Source of the DNA: Glutinoglossum americanum
Taxonomy: Eukaryota; Ascomycota; Geoglossomycetes; Geoglossales; Geoglossaceae
Assembly (NCBI GenBank): GCA_020080175.1
Contig: JAGHQL010000097.1
Location: 1 to 64,000, forward strand
DNA: 64,000 bases
Reading direction: 5' to 3'
Positions 10,424 to 22,166 of this stretch are shown in pieces. Made by a program: the position numbers and the translations under genes. Positions within the stretch are counted from its first letter, which is position 1. The number at the start of each line of letters is the position of its first letter. The notes under the pieces were generated by a model. That model was given only the letters and a program-made list of their open reading frames with translations. It was not told where the DNA came from and did not search any database.

Positions 10424-11585
10424 ATGAAGATGAAGGGTGTCGCCTTGGTCATTGGTGCGTCGCGAGGTATCGGAAGGCAGGTCGCGGTTGATCTGGCGAG
10501 AAATGGTTATACAGGTATGTTATTTCTTTCAAAACACGGAGTAACACCAATTCGAATTACGGTATGATGAGTAGTAGTGGTTTCTGCAAAAAGCACCTCT
10601 GGTGCCGCCGCTGTGGAGCCGTTTCCACCTGATCCTAATTCTCGACAGTCGACTATCAATACTGTTGCGAGGGAAATACTTGATGCTGGTGGAGATGTAG
10701 CTGCCATCCCTGTGGACGTAAGGGATTATGGAAGCGTCCGGAGGCTAGTGGATGAAACAGTCAAGGTAGGCGGTCTTCAGCACGTCGTAACTGCGGATCG
10801 CTAAGTTGGCGGTAGAAGTACGGTCGTTTAGATGTCTTGATATATAATTCCGGCGCAATATGGTGGGCCTCTGTCGAGAAAACGCCGATGAAACGATTCC
10901 AGCTCATGCAGCGAGTCAACCCAGAGGGCTTATACGGCGCCGTGCAAGCATCGTTACCATATTTTAAGGTGAACGGATGGAAGGGGAGAATCGTCGTCGT
11001 TAGCCCCCCTATATATTCGAGATTCTTCAAAGGGAAGACGGCATATGCTATGGGAAAGGTCGCGATGAGTGTTCTCACGAAAGGGCTTGCTATGGATTTT
11101 GAGCGCGAGGGGAGAACCGAGATGGCTATCACTAGTATTTGGCCAGCTGCTGTAGGTCGTCGCAAACTGGAGTTGTCTCCTTTTAATTGGTTGAGTGCTC
11201 GCTGACGTTTACAAGTCTATCGAATCAGCGGCCACTGGACAGTTCATAGAGAAAGACCCTTCAAATGCTAGAGACCTCCGGAAACCGGTATTTTGGCTCC
11301 GCGTGAGGTAGATCGCTCGATCCTAATTCTTTGCAGACTATCTTCTCAGATGCCATCCTGGCTATACTCAGATCCCCCGCTACGACTGTGAATGGTCTTC
11401 TTGAACTTGATGAGGACTTCCTCCGCAAGCATGGGGGTGTTACTGATTTCTCCAAGTACTCCGTCGTGCCAGGATCTAATCCTCGGAGGATTATGCCTGA
11501 TCAGTTCCCAGATTTGAGGGTCGCTGAGCAGGATGATGAGGGAATGAGGGTGGATAGTACAGTTTTGAGGCGGTCGAAAATCTAA
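10424..11585 (+). CDS. HSDL2-like short-chain dehydrogenase/reductase, PTS1-like end
   Basis: Five exons: 10424-10514, 10575-10765, 10816-11151, 11216-11287 and 11337-11585, 312 residues. The Rossmann glycine motif GASRGIG is at residues 11-17. VDVRD, YNSGAI (the NNAG position), VVSPP and the active-site YAMGK follow. The match to human HSDL2 runs along the whole SDR part, including TPMKRFQLMQRVNPEGLY and KPGHP-like VVPGSNPRRIMPDQFPD near the end. Unlike human HSDL2 it has no SCP2 domain. The C-terminus is SKI, a plausible PTS1, so a peroxisomal NAD(P)-dependent enzyme of lipid or acyl metabolism is likely; the substrate is unknown. The first acceptor is a TAGTAG tandem that would add or omit one valine. 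Confidence 0.9.
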
Positions 11586-12715
11586 GCTCATGTTATGCTG
11601 GGCTGCTTGGGATCACCGGAATATGTTGTTGAGTAACAGGTCATGAAGGAGCCGCTAGGGTATTTGGATGCTCCAGAAATTTGTTGCTTACTTGAATCAA
11701 AGTCGTCGGGTTTATGCACTAGCGGTGATAGGGGTACGGGGTGCTTGGATGATTCTCGTGAAAGGGATGGTACTATCGTATAATTCACGATGCCCATACA
11801 TATTCGGGTGGCTTGTGGTTTGTCCGGGCGGTTTCCCTAGATTCGTGATCGTGTAAATGCTGTGCATTTCAATTGGGAGGGACAGAGGATGGTGTTGAGT
11901 TCTAATACGGAAGGTCACATGACCTGGAGGACGTTTGATACAGGATGCCTAACGAATAAGCTTTTAAGCCGCAAAAGCGCCCTGGCATGTACATGAATGT
12001 CTCCCGCATATCAAACCGGATTTAGAAGTCGGTATGAAATAGTTCCATGCTATCATATTACCAGTTGTGGGCAAAAATGGTGGATTCGGGCCGGATTCGC
12101 GCATTGGATCTAGCATCACCCCCATACAGCCGTGAGCTGAAAATGCCGACCCGTTGGCAGCTTTACTTCGGTTTCCAGAGATGGGCTGGAATGGAGCTTG
12201 CATGGATTGCGAATGGAAGATTTCAGATGGTTCCTGAGCGTTGTGTTTTGATGGGGTGGCGGCTTCACTTGTACTGAAGAATTCGCAGTCCGACTGCATT
12301 GTACGGCAACAACCGAAACTTCAACGCGACAAGTTCTGACCGCGAGTAAGATTCTCTCGCACTTGGCGATAGACGGAAGTGCTCCATCCACGAACGAATC
12401 ACGTTGGAGTCGCAAGCGTAGTCTTGACCGGGAGAGTTTGCTATCGACTTGACTACTACTACAAATGTCTTGACCAGTCTTTTGGAACGGAGTACATGAT
12501 TCGCCCAAACCGCCACTCCCCTGGTATGTATGTTTCTTGATTACTTGCGCGTGTTATCGAGTCCTTTGACGTGATCGCCAGAACCTCCGTTAGTATAACG
12601 TATTCCAAAAATCTGAGATAATGGGTTGGAGGATAGAGCTAATACTTGGGAAGACATTTAGAAACTGGCGGAATACAAGACGAATCCATAAACACCCTCA
12701 CTTGAAAACGCTACA
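11586..12715. other. Intergenic, no gene seen
   Basis: These 1.1 kb lie between the SDR gene and the Yta7-like gene. Reading frames up to 130 residues show no recognisable family or plausible composition. The last few hundred bases should contain the promoter and 5' UTR of the Yta7-like gene. Confidence 0.5.
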
Positions 12716-15700
12716 ATGCCTAGCCATTTCAAGCGGAAGTTTGAAGACTTTGATCCTAATGCATCTGATCCGGATGACGACGATTACGACGCGAAGGCTG
12801 AGCGGGCTGCCAGGCCGAAGCCATCGAAAAACCAGCCCAAAAAACGATCCAAGCGATCGCGTCGGTCAGGCTACGCTACTGATGGCTCGGAAGACCCAAG
12901 CGATGACGATGTAAGTGAGGAGGACTACGAAGACGTGGAGGAGGCGCCTGAAGAGGAAGAGGATGTAGAGATCAACGAGCGAACTGGACGACCGAAGAGG
13001 AGGGCCACGAAGAAAACAACCACTTATACGGAATCCACAGACGATGACGAACCTATCATCGAAGCCTCTGAACCAGAGGAAAAGCCACGAAAGAGGCTAA
13101 CTGTGAAGCTAAAGGTTAACACGCCTGCCCCAACACCAGGTCCCGGCCGAACATCAAGAGCTGGAAGCGTTACTCGTAGTCGACGAGGGCTTAGCAGTGA
13201 GCCTCTCTCGGCGGGGACACGGAGAAGCAGCCGCCTACATCATGACGAACACGATCCGATAATTGCTCTGTCTGGTTCTGGGAGACACGCTGAAATAATT
13301 GAGTCCGGGACCAAAAGCCCGGAGAGTAAACCAATACGAGCGACACGCGGCTCAAAAGGCTTAAAGGCCCCCAGTACCATCGTCGAGGCAGAAGACGAAG
13401 CGAGCTCCATTCCGACAAAAGGCGAACCCGGAGATAACATACCTGAGCCCGAGACAACTATTAGTACACATCCTCAGACTGGCAGGAAAAGCCAACGTGG
13501 TCCGTCCGAGGACTCTGGCGCCCGGGATCCTGACGAATTAGTAGTTTTACCAAAGACAGACACCCAGAATGCTACTCAGGGAGATAGTGACGTGCAGATG
13601 CTTGAAGATACTCCCATGGCCGGGCTTATGCCAGAAACAGACGTGGATGTTGATGCTGAGGCTGATGACGACGGCGACGACGACGACGACGATGACGAAG
13701 AGCCTATTTCTAAAGGTGGCCGTACAAGAGGCGGTCGGGTAAGTGGAGAGCCCCCCATAGTGATTGCCAAAGCTGCGCTCGCCAGCAAAGAAGGGACTGT
13801 TATGGATGACATATCATTCCAACAGGCTAGTCGCCCAGCCAGAAGCAAGCGCCCAAGCCAGGAGGCGAAGAAGCAACGAAAGACAGGCGGTCAAGATGAT
13901 AGCGATTTCGAAGTGCCAGACGAAGAAGGTGACGAGGATATGTCCTCCAACTCGGAGGTATCCGATGCCTCACCCCGCAAAGGAAGTCAAAGAAATGATG
14001 AGGAGGACTACGAGAGCAGTAATACGCGGCGGTCTGGCCGATTGGCAAAGGGAGCTTCAAAAGCGAGCGACAGCGTATTGCCTGAAGAGGAAGAATTGGC
14101 AGAAGAACTAGAGGAACTCAAGGCCGGAGATAGACCAAGAAGAGCCCCAAGAACGGAGGAGATCATCTACGATTCTCGCCCGCATCTACGAAGAAGAAAG
14201 AGAGACGTGGATTATCGTATCGTAAAACCAGATTTAAACCCATTCCCGGAATTTGCCGAGGAAGCCCCATCTGCATCCCCGTCCCGTCGCAGTCGCGGTA
14301 CTGGTGGGGGAACTTGGCAGCGGAATTTGTTTTCTACATATGGGCCGTTTGGTGGTGCAGGTGGCCCTCAACCTGTCTTTAGTAACCGGGGCTTTGGTGC
14401 AACTGGGGGGGTTGAGTCTGACAGTAGTGATGATGAGAGGATGCAACGCCCTGGCGGCCTTGGTGGGACAGTCGGAATGACACCTACGTCTGTAGCTCCT
14501 CCAGGCCTTTTGGCTGCTCCACAATCTCATAACATGGTGGACCCTCTCCAAGGCCCTTCTGGTACCCCTGCAAATCTTGGGAAAATCAAGAGTAGGCAGG
14601 CGCTTGCGGATGCAGATCCTTTGGGCGTTGATCAAAATGTGAGTTTCGATAAAGTTGGAGGCTTAGAGGACCATATCAATCAGCTAAAGGAGATGGTATC
14701 CCTGCCTCTTCTGTATCCCGAGATCTTTCAACGTTTTAAGGTCACACCACCAAGAGGAGTCCTTTTCCACGGCCCACCGGGTACCGGCAAGACCCTTCTG
14801 GCCCGTGCTTTAGCAGCAAGTTGTAGCTCAGAAGGACGAAAAATAACTTTCTATATGCGGAAGGGTGCTGACGCATTGAGCAAATGGGTCGGAGAAGCTG
14901 AGCGTCAACTCAGACTATTGTTTGAAGAAGCGAGGACAAACCAACCCAGCATCATCTTCTTCGATGAAATAGACGGTATGCACCCAGTCTATGCTTGAAG
15001 TAATAATGTCAAATCTAATTCAAATGGGGATAGGTCTCGCGCCTGTCAGATCTAGCAAGCAAGAACAGATCCATGCCTCAATCGTCTCAACACTGCTGGC
15101 CCTGATGGATGGCATGGACGGCCGTGGGCAGGTTATAGTCATTGGAGCTACCAATCGTCCCGACTCAATAGACCCTGCGTTACGCCGTCCTGGTAGATTC
15201 GACCGGGAATTCTACTTCCCACTCCCATCGACGAAAGCAAGGAGGGCCATCATAGACATACATACTCAAGGGTGGGAACCAGGACTTAGCGATGCGTTTA
15301 AAGACGACCTGGCGGCCTTGACGAAAGGCTACGGAGGTGCTGATCTGAGAGCCTTATGTACTGAAGCAGCTCTCAATGCGGTTCAGCGGAGGTATCCTCA
15401 AATATACAAGTCCAACGAAAAGTTGTTGATAGATCCCACTTCTATTGACATCACGGCGAAAGACTTCATGATATCGGTGAAGAAAATTGTCCCATCATCA
15501 GAGCGGTCAGCATCATCTGGCGCGGCAGCGCTTGCTCCCCATATCGAGCCACTTCTGCGCGACCAATTCATGGAAATCAAAAATATCATCGCCGAGATTT
15601 TACCGGAGAGGAAAAAGGCAACAGCTCTAGAAGAAGCGCAATATGAGGACTACAAAGACCCAGATGGAGGGTTTGGCCGTGAGAGAACACAGCAAGGTAG

Positions 15701-18148
15701 GTTTTTTATGTCTCTATGCAATTCAAAATAACTCGATGCTAACTCATAGCCTAGAATTTGAGATATCCCGAGTGTTTCGGCCGAGACTGCTCGTTCGTGG
15801 CCTCCCAGGGATGGGTCAGCAGTACATCGCGGCAGCTCTTTTACACCATTTTGAGGGTCTTCATGTGCAGGCTTTTGATTTACCCACTTTACTCAGCGAT
15901 TCTACAAGAGTACGTTCTAAAAAACCACTCCATATTCTCCAAGTCAGACCACTAAGTCCTTTCCCGCAGTCTCCTGAAGCAGCCGTCGTTCAGCTGTTTG
16001 CTGAGGTCAAACGCCATAAGCCTGGGGTGATCTACCTTCCCAGCGTTGACGTTTGGTATAGGACAGTGGGCCCAACTGTCGTCTCAACATTTCTTGGACT
16101 TTTGCGGAGTATCCCTGCCACTGAGCCAGTCTTGTTGCTCGGCGTATTGGAAAGCGACCCAGATCTTATTGACAGAGCGATGCTAAAAGATCTGTTTGGT
16201 TTTTCAAAGGGGAACCAGTACGAACTAGATCGCCCGCGCAAGGTTCGCGGTTGCCCTATTTTATCCTCCCTAAGGGTAGCGCTAACGGTTCACAGGAGAG
16301 TCGCCGAGAATTCTTCAAGAACGTTGTTAGCTACATTCGGAAGTCCCCCAATGAATTTCCACACCCAGGTGCTCGGAAAATGCGGAAACTTGAAATTTTG
16401 CCAGTCGCGCCTGCTCCTCCTCCTAGACAACCAACGAAAGAAGAACTTAAGAGCCAGTTGAAGAGAGACATGCTTGTTCTAAACTTCCTCAAGATTAAGA
16501 TACAGCCAATCATGGACCAGATCAAGCTCAAGTACAAGAAGTTCCGAACCCCTATTATAGACCATTCGCAGATAGTATACCTCTTTCAGGAAGAAGATCC
16601 AAACTATGTGGTCCCCGATATACCCCAAGGGGCCCGGCCCTTTGAGAAGGCCTTTGACAAACATGGATACGAAGGCCTTTTGGAGAAGGCGACTGGCAAG
16701 TTCTACTATAATCGAGATATTGGAATGATCGAGGAACGCCTATCCAATGGATTTTACAAGAGACCAAAGGATTTTCTGACTGAAATTCGCTTCCTCTGGA
16801 AAGACGCGAGGACTGCGGGTGATAAAGATAGGCAACTAAAGGCGAGCGAAATGGTCGCGAATGTAGAAGTCGACGTCGCTGCAATTGAGGCGGATCCATT
16901 CCTGGCGGACTGTGAGAATGTATATCTCCGGTTTGAGCAGAGAGATAAAGAGAAAGCTGCTGCCGTTGTGAAGGCAGGCGGGCCGGTGTTAGAAGCTGTC
17001 AAGCCAATAGTTACGGAACCCGGAGCTGCACCGCCTTCAGTAATTCCTACCCACCCAGCCTCCGGGGACATTGGAGGTGTGACCGCCGGTCCTGTGTCGG
17101 GCCTAACCACGCATGCCGACGCACCACGCGGCCAGCCAAGTCCCCTGCCTATCACACCCTTGCGACCATCCCACCCCAGCTCTCTCTCAAATGGCTTTGT
17201 GATGGATCCAATGCGCCAACGAGACCTAAGCGGACACATCCCCCAGAGCAATGGGTCGTCTATCCCATCGGGTGGCGATGGAGATGTTGATATGACCGAT
17301 AGGGACTCATGCCCTCCAACACATCCCATGGGCCAGCAGAGCGGGCCTTTCTATGATACCCAATTTTCGCAGCAAACACCGTCTTCGAGACCACCCTGGT
17401 CGCTTCCGCCGAGAGAGCGGTCCGGATTGTCCAATTGGGAACCTAATCCAAGCAGAACAACGACTCAGCGTTCGCAAAAGTCTATATTAACGACTATGCC
17501 TCCTGGCTCGCAGATAGAAGATTTCGGAAACGACGCGTCTGCAACGACCTCGGGACAGAAGGCCTCAGATCAGTCAGCCCGATCATCTCTACCATTCAAC
17601 ACGCAAAGCTCCAACGGCATTCCAAGCTCCGGAAGAAAAGAAGAACCAGACTTTAGCGCGTATCCTGCGAGGTCCCATGGCGATTCTCAGTTGCCAAGTA
17701 CACAAGGTAAGTTTATTAACACCTCACTCGCCGCCCGTAACAAGCTAATGCTTGAACAGAATTACTGCATTCAGATGGGAGTGTACCAAGCGGTAGCCAG
17801 ACACAGTCTCAACCACAATCTCAACCGCCGGTTCCACACTTCAACGCCCCAAGCAAGCAAGCGACCCCGAACAGCATTCTATCAATCCTCAACGACCCTT
17901 CGCCGACGCCGATTTTGGACAATAGTTATATTGACAGTCTTCATGAAGAGTTTGCTGACCGAACGAGTGGGTGCTCAGTGGAGCAGTTGGAGCAAATAAA
18001 TGCAGCTCTCATGGATGAAATTTGGAAGACTAAGGACGAGTGGAATAGGAATTTTGTTGGGGAGAGGGCCCAAAAAATCTTCAATGATGTTATCGAGGAT
18101 GTCGAGGAGATGCAGGCGATCCTCCCCGCAAGTTTGAACACGTCTTAG
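12716..18148 (+). CDS. YTA7: Yta7/ATAD2/Abo1 chromatin AAA ATPase with bromodomain
   Basis: Six exons: 12716-14975, 15034-15696, 15755-15909, 15970-16242, 16296-17706 and 17760-18148, 1716 residues. A long acidic and basic disordered N-terminus (with an Asp run near 13670) leads to an active AAA module at about 640-960. It shows Walker A GPPGTGKT (about 686), Walker B IIFFDEIDG, sensor GATNRPDSIDPALRRPGRFDRE and the arginine-finger region. A second AAA-like module is degenerate: GLPGMGQQY replaces Walker A and VIYLPSVDVW replaces Walker B. A bromodomain-like segment follows (FLKIKIQPIMDQIKLKYKKF...FLTEIRFLWKDARTAGD). It lacks the usual NA..YN acetyl-lysine pocket, as reported for other Yta7 proteins. 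Family members are nuclear hexamers that load or evict histone H3-H4. Codon phase is kept at all five introns. Confidence 0.95.
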
Positions 18149-18559
18149 GGGTACCAATAGTGACTATGGTGAGTAGTGGTCTAGGAGTTAGGTTATCACG
18201 GGTGATTGGGACAACTAGATCTGTACTGTATCGCAGGCCAGATTTCCATCTGTCCTCGCTGTGACTGTATTTCTATGTTGATAATAAGAACCAATGTTAG
18301 AGTGTTTTGTTACAACATTTTTTGCCGCGGTTCCACGGACGTCAGAGCTGGTGTTACGAAATTTGGCGAATCACGGCGGAGTTTGTTGCTCTGGCAACCA
18401 AAATTTTGTGTTGATAACCCGCCTTATTACCACATGTAAATATCATAAATCATCTCATAGACGCGCCTGACATCTTAACAAAAAGGGCCCGCATTAGATT
18501 TCGGTACACCGCTGGAGTCAAATATTCCGTAACTCGGGGGTATTTTCTCATTAAGGAAA
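18149..18559. promoter_or_regulatory. Spacer between Yta7-like and ASPM-like genes
   Basis: The 411 bases hold the 3' UTR of the first gene and the promoter of the second. I see no gene and no clear core element. Confidence 0.4.
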
Positions 18560-21500
18560 ATGCCGAACTACGGGCTTGCAATGCCTGGCTCTTTGCCTCC
18601 CACAAGACCTAGACCGCCAGCAAGGATATACGAAGAAGACGACACATTTGCCGGTAGAGGTGGGATTGGATATCAAAACCCTCGAGTGCACTTTGAGGAT
18701 GAGTGTGGAGGGGACGACACCGAGAATGTTGAGTATACTACGGAGATACGTGCAGCTCTTAGAAACGCGGCCCCACGTCGGAGGAAAACTACGCAAAACC
18801 GACAAGTGGAGATACATGAAGATATTGGTAGAGTGTCCCAATCCATTGCTAAACCTACGTCTTGCTCAGTGGTATTTAACAGGGCCCACAATGGTTCGAT
18901 CCACAGTCTTACCACAAACTCGGCGGTCATCACTAAAGACCATCCACAGCGGGAGCCAACCACGGCACTCTTTGCTTTCTCAGCCTGCACATCGTATCCC
19001 TACTGTGCCTGAGACTAAACCTACAAGACGCCGGGTATCTGCGATCTTGGGCGAGAGAGGAATCAATCCTACAGGCGATACCCGACCCGGCGAGGCGCGA
19101 CGTGAATACGAGAACCTTTTTGACATCTCCAAGGATGAATTCTGCAGAAGTGATAACCTCGAGGTGGACAAAATGAAGAAGGAGCCTCGGCGGCGGACGA
19201 TCTATGTCCCTTCAGAAGATACCACGATCATGACGATCCACCCAGGAGCTAGCTTGAAGCCCGATGGCCGAGGTCGCATGCTAGCCAAGCATGCCAACTT
19301 AGATCTTGTTACGGTGTCGGAAGATGATGAAGGGATGGTTGATTTCCATAAAAAACGAAAGTCCTCGAGGAAGTCTCTCGCTGCTGCCCCAAGACGAGCT
19401 CCGCTTTCACAACTAGGCAAGGCCACACAAGGCCAGCCATCCTCACTCGAAATTACAGGGGCAGGGGGCGGGAAGGAAAACATCCCACCGAATGGAAAGG
19501 AGGCTGAAAAGGCGAAGGGTTCGAAGATTGTGATTACTATCGACGACCGAAAGCCTAGGGCGATCAAGACTCGTTCACAAAACGAGGTGAACAATATCTC
19601 TCAAAGTGGCAGTCACCTAGAGAGCGGTCGGGGCCAAAGCCAGGTCCGGCATAAGGTCCTAGAGCCCCGGTCTATCCTCACCAACAACTCTCAGAGCCCA
19701 CCTACATCTCGAAAGAGGACAAGTAGTGAATCTGCAGACAGCTCAGGTAGATCTAAGTTCCTAAAGCAGAAGAGAGGCACCTCACCTTCGGTGGGCAAGC
19801 AGCTCGCGGGGGCGGCAAAGCTACAAAAATCTGGGGCATTGAAATTATCACCACCAGATCGACATCCAACCAATACCTCCTCCCTCCTTGAGCAGCATAC
19901 CCACCGGCCGGAAAAGCTGCCCTCAAGGCTTAGTGTACCAGTTGTGCTTCAGCTTGCCCAGGAGCATCAAGAAAAATATCCGGTTCTTCTAGAGAATATT
20001 TCGAGACCTGAGATGTACGAAGACAATTGGCTCAACCACCAAGAAGAAGCTATTACGCAGCTTCTCAATGGGCTATTCGATTCTGTGGTTGGCAGCCAGC
20101 AGCAGGTGGGTTTTCTGGAGAAACAAAACGTGAGGAAAGCATTGCTGGATCTCTATCACCAGCCATCGTTCACACTAGTCTACAAGCGGCTACAGGCGTC
20201 GCTACTCTACGGTGCTTTAAGCATACCAAAGGAGTTGCTATCGAAAACTATCCGCCTCAAGGATGATGTGGGCTTCAGGCGGAAGTTCTTGAACTTGTGG
20301 ATAGAAACGTATCAGCTATCTGCGCTAAAGGCCGCTTCAGAGGTGGTAATAGGACGGGAAATTGCAAAAGATCCTAGGGATTCTAACAGTGGTTCATTTG
20401 AGAGTGGTGAGAGGCGGTCGCGGGCCGAAAAGAGGTCAATTGAAACTTTCTTAGATATATTCCTCATCCGTAACGAAGATGCGGTTCGCCCGAAGAACAC
20501 CGTTGCCAGTATTGGAAACATTGCTCGGGGGAATACCGGTGCATCGTCGATGGAAGGGAATGCCGCGGATTTTGGAAGCCATGGGTGGGCTTGGAGACGT
20601 ACGTCACTTCGAAGTTTGATGCTCATTCTCCTTCTCGACACGGGCAAAGCAAATGGCAGCATCGGTGACTGCCTTTTTCTCAAATCATCCCAACACAAGT
20701 CAACCATATCGGTCTTGCAGACTTTCAGCAACCTCCTGTTACCCTCTCTGGGCGATATTACTCGGCCACTTGCTCACCTCAACTACCATACTACGCATAC
20801 CCAATATCCTCTAGAAGAATACGGTTACAAGATCACCAATCTAGCAACAGACATGCGGGATGGTGTCCGTCTAACTCGCCTAGTCGAACTACTATTATAC
20901 CCACCATCGTCTCTGCTAAGAGAGAACGACATTACGGTCACCATGCCGACGGGGAATATTCTAACTACAGCTTCGAGTCACGCGGATTCCTGGGTGCTCT
21001 CGCACCATTTGAAATTCCCTTGCGTAGGTAGAGCACAGAAAGTCTATAATGTGCAAGTCGCATTGGCAGCCCTGCAGGGAGTAAAGGGAGGAACTGCAAA
21101 TCACAGAGGTGTGAAGGCAGAAGAGATTGTAGACGGTCACCGGGAAAAGACTGTGGGATTGCTTTGGGGCCTGGTGAGCAAGTGGGGACTGGGCACACTG
21201 GTAGATTGGGAAGAGCTCAAAAAGGAGGTTCGGAGGTTGCGGTTGCGGTTGCGAGAGAAGCAAGTGAAAACCGCAGGAAAGATTGGAACCACCAATCAAG
21301 ACGAGTGCGATGACGGCGAAGACGACGAGGGAGAGATGGAGTATATGCAAGGACTCGAGAGATACACACACCTGCTCAGGGCATGGGCGTCAGTCATCGC
21401 GAAGCTGCATGGAAAGAATATGACCAATCTCACCACCTCCTTCGCAGACGGTGTCATTTTCGAGAAGATTGTCGACGAGTATGATATCTACTTTCCCCAT

Positions 21501-22166
21501 ACAGTCTCGCTACAACAAACTGGATCTACGACGGAAGGACGGCATCCACAGGGCTTGGAAGGGAAGTTGCGTCGACTGGGATGTAGCAATTACTTTTGTG
21601 AGTTTTCGCATCCAACGTATGATGGTTTAGCATTGATGGCAGATGACTGATTTTCTCGGGGTTGGTATCCAGCTGGCCTCTTTGGACGCAACATTCGGTT
21701 CGGACGGGTATTCGATAGAGACTTTGTGCTCGCGGGTCTGGCATTCATGTGTTCACGATTGCTGCAGGCGTCGATTCGAGGCCGAGTAAGTTGGACCGTC
21801 ACATTTGTCACATTTTCACGCTGCTGTATGGAGGGCTAACCGAGAAACTCCAACCCCTGACAGGCGGCCATGACCATCCAGCATGCCTATCGCCGGTCGA
21901 TCCTCCGTCGCCAGATGCATCAACGTGCAGCCTTGCTGAGGTTGGCGCATGATTGCAAGACGATCGTAGTGACGCGTGATCGAGTGATTACAGCCGCACG
22001 AGTCATCCAACGGGCGTACCGTCGACATCTCCATGGGAAGATCGATCGACTCGTCACTTGTGTCACAGCCTTTCAGGCGCATGCGAGGGGTAGAATGGCG
22101 AGGAGGAAATACAGGCTGGAGAGGTTTGGCTCTAAAGGACAGGTAAGGGGGGTAGGATGGTGGTAG
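18560..22166 (+). CDS. ASPM/Sha1-like protein with CH domain and IQ motifs
   Basis: Four exons: 18560-18827, 18883-21597, 21673-21785 and 21864-22166, 1132 residues. The N-terminal half is disordered and basic, with a conserved-looking block RRRTIYVPSEDTTIMTIHPG and a KEN box (GGKENIPP). The central part carries calponin-homology features: NLATDMRDGVRLTRLVELLL, KVYNVQVALAAL, LLWGLVSKWGL, then MTNLTTSFADGVIFEKIVDEY. The last exon holds IQ motifs (MTIQHAYRRSILRR, VIQRAYRRHLHGK, AFQAHARGRMARRKYR). CH plus IQ in this order is the layout of abnormal-spindle proteins and the fungal calmodulin-binding Sha1 group, which act at spindle poles or in mitosis. The KEN box would suit a mitotic protein destroyed by APC/C. 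The 3' end is uncertain: splicing at 22143 could replace the last eight residues with a different short tail. Confidence 0.87.
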
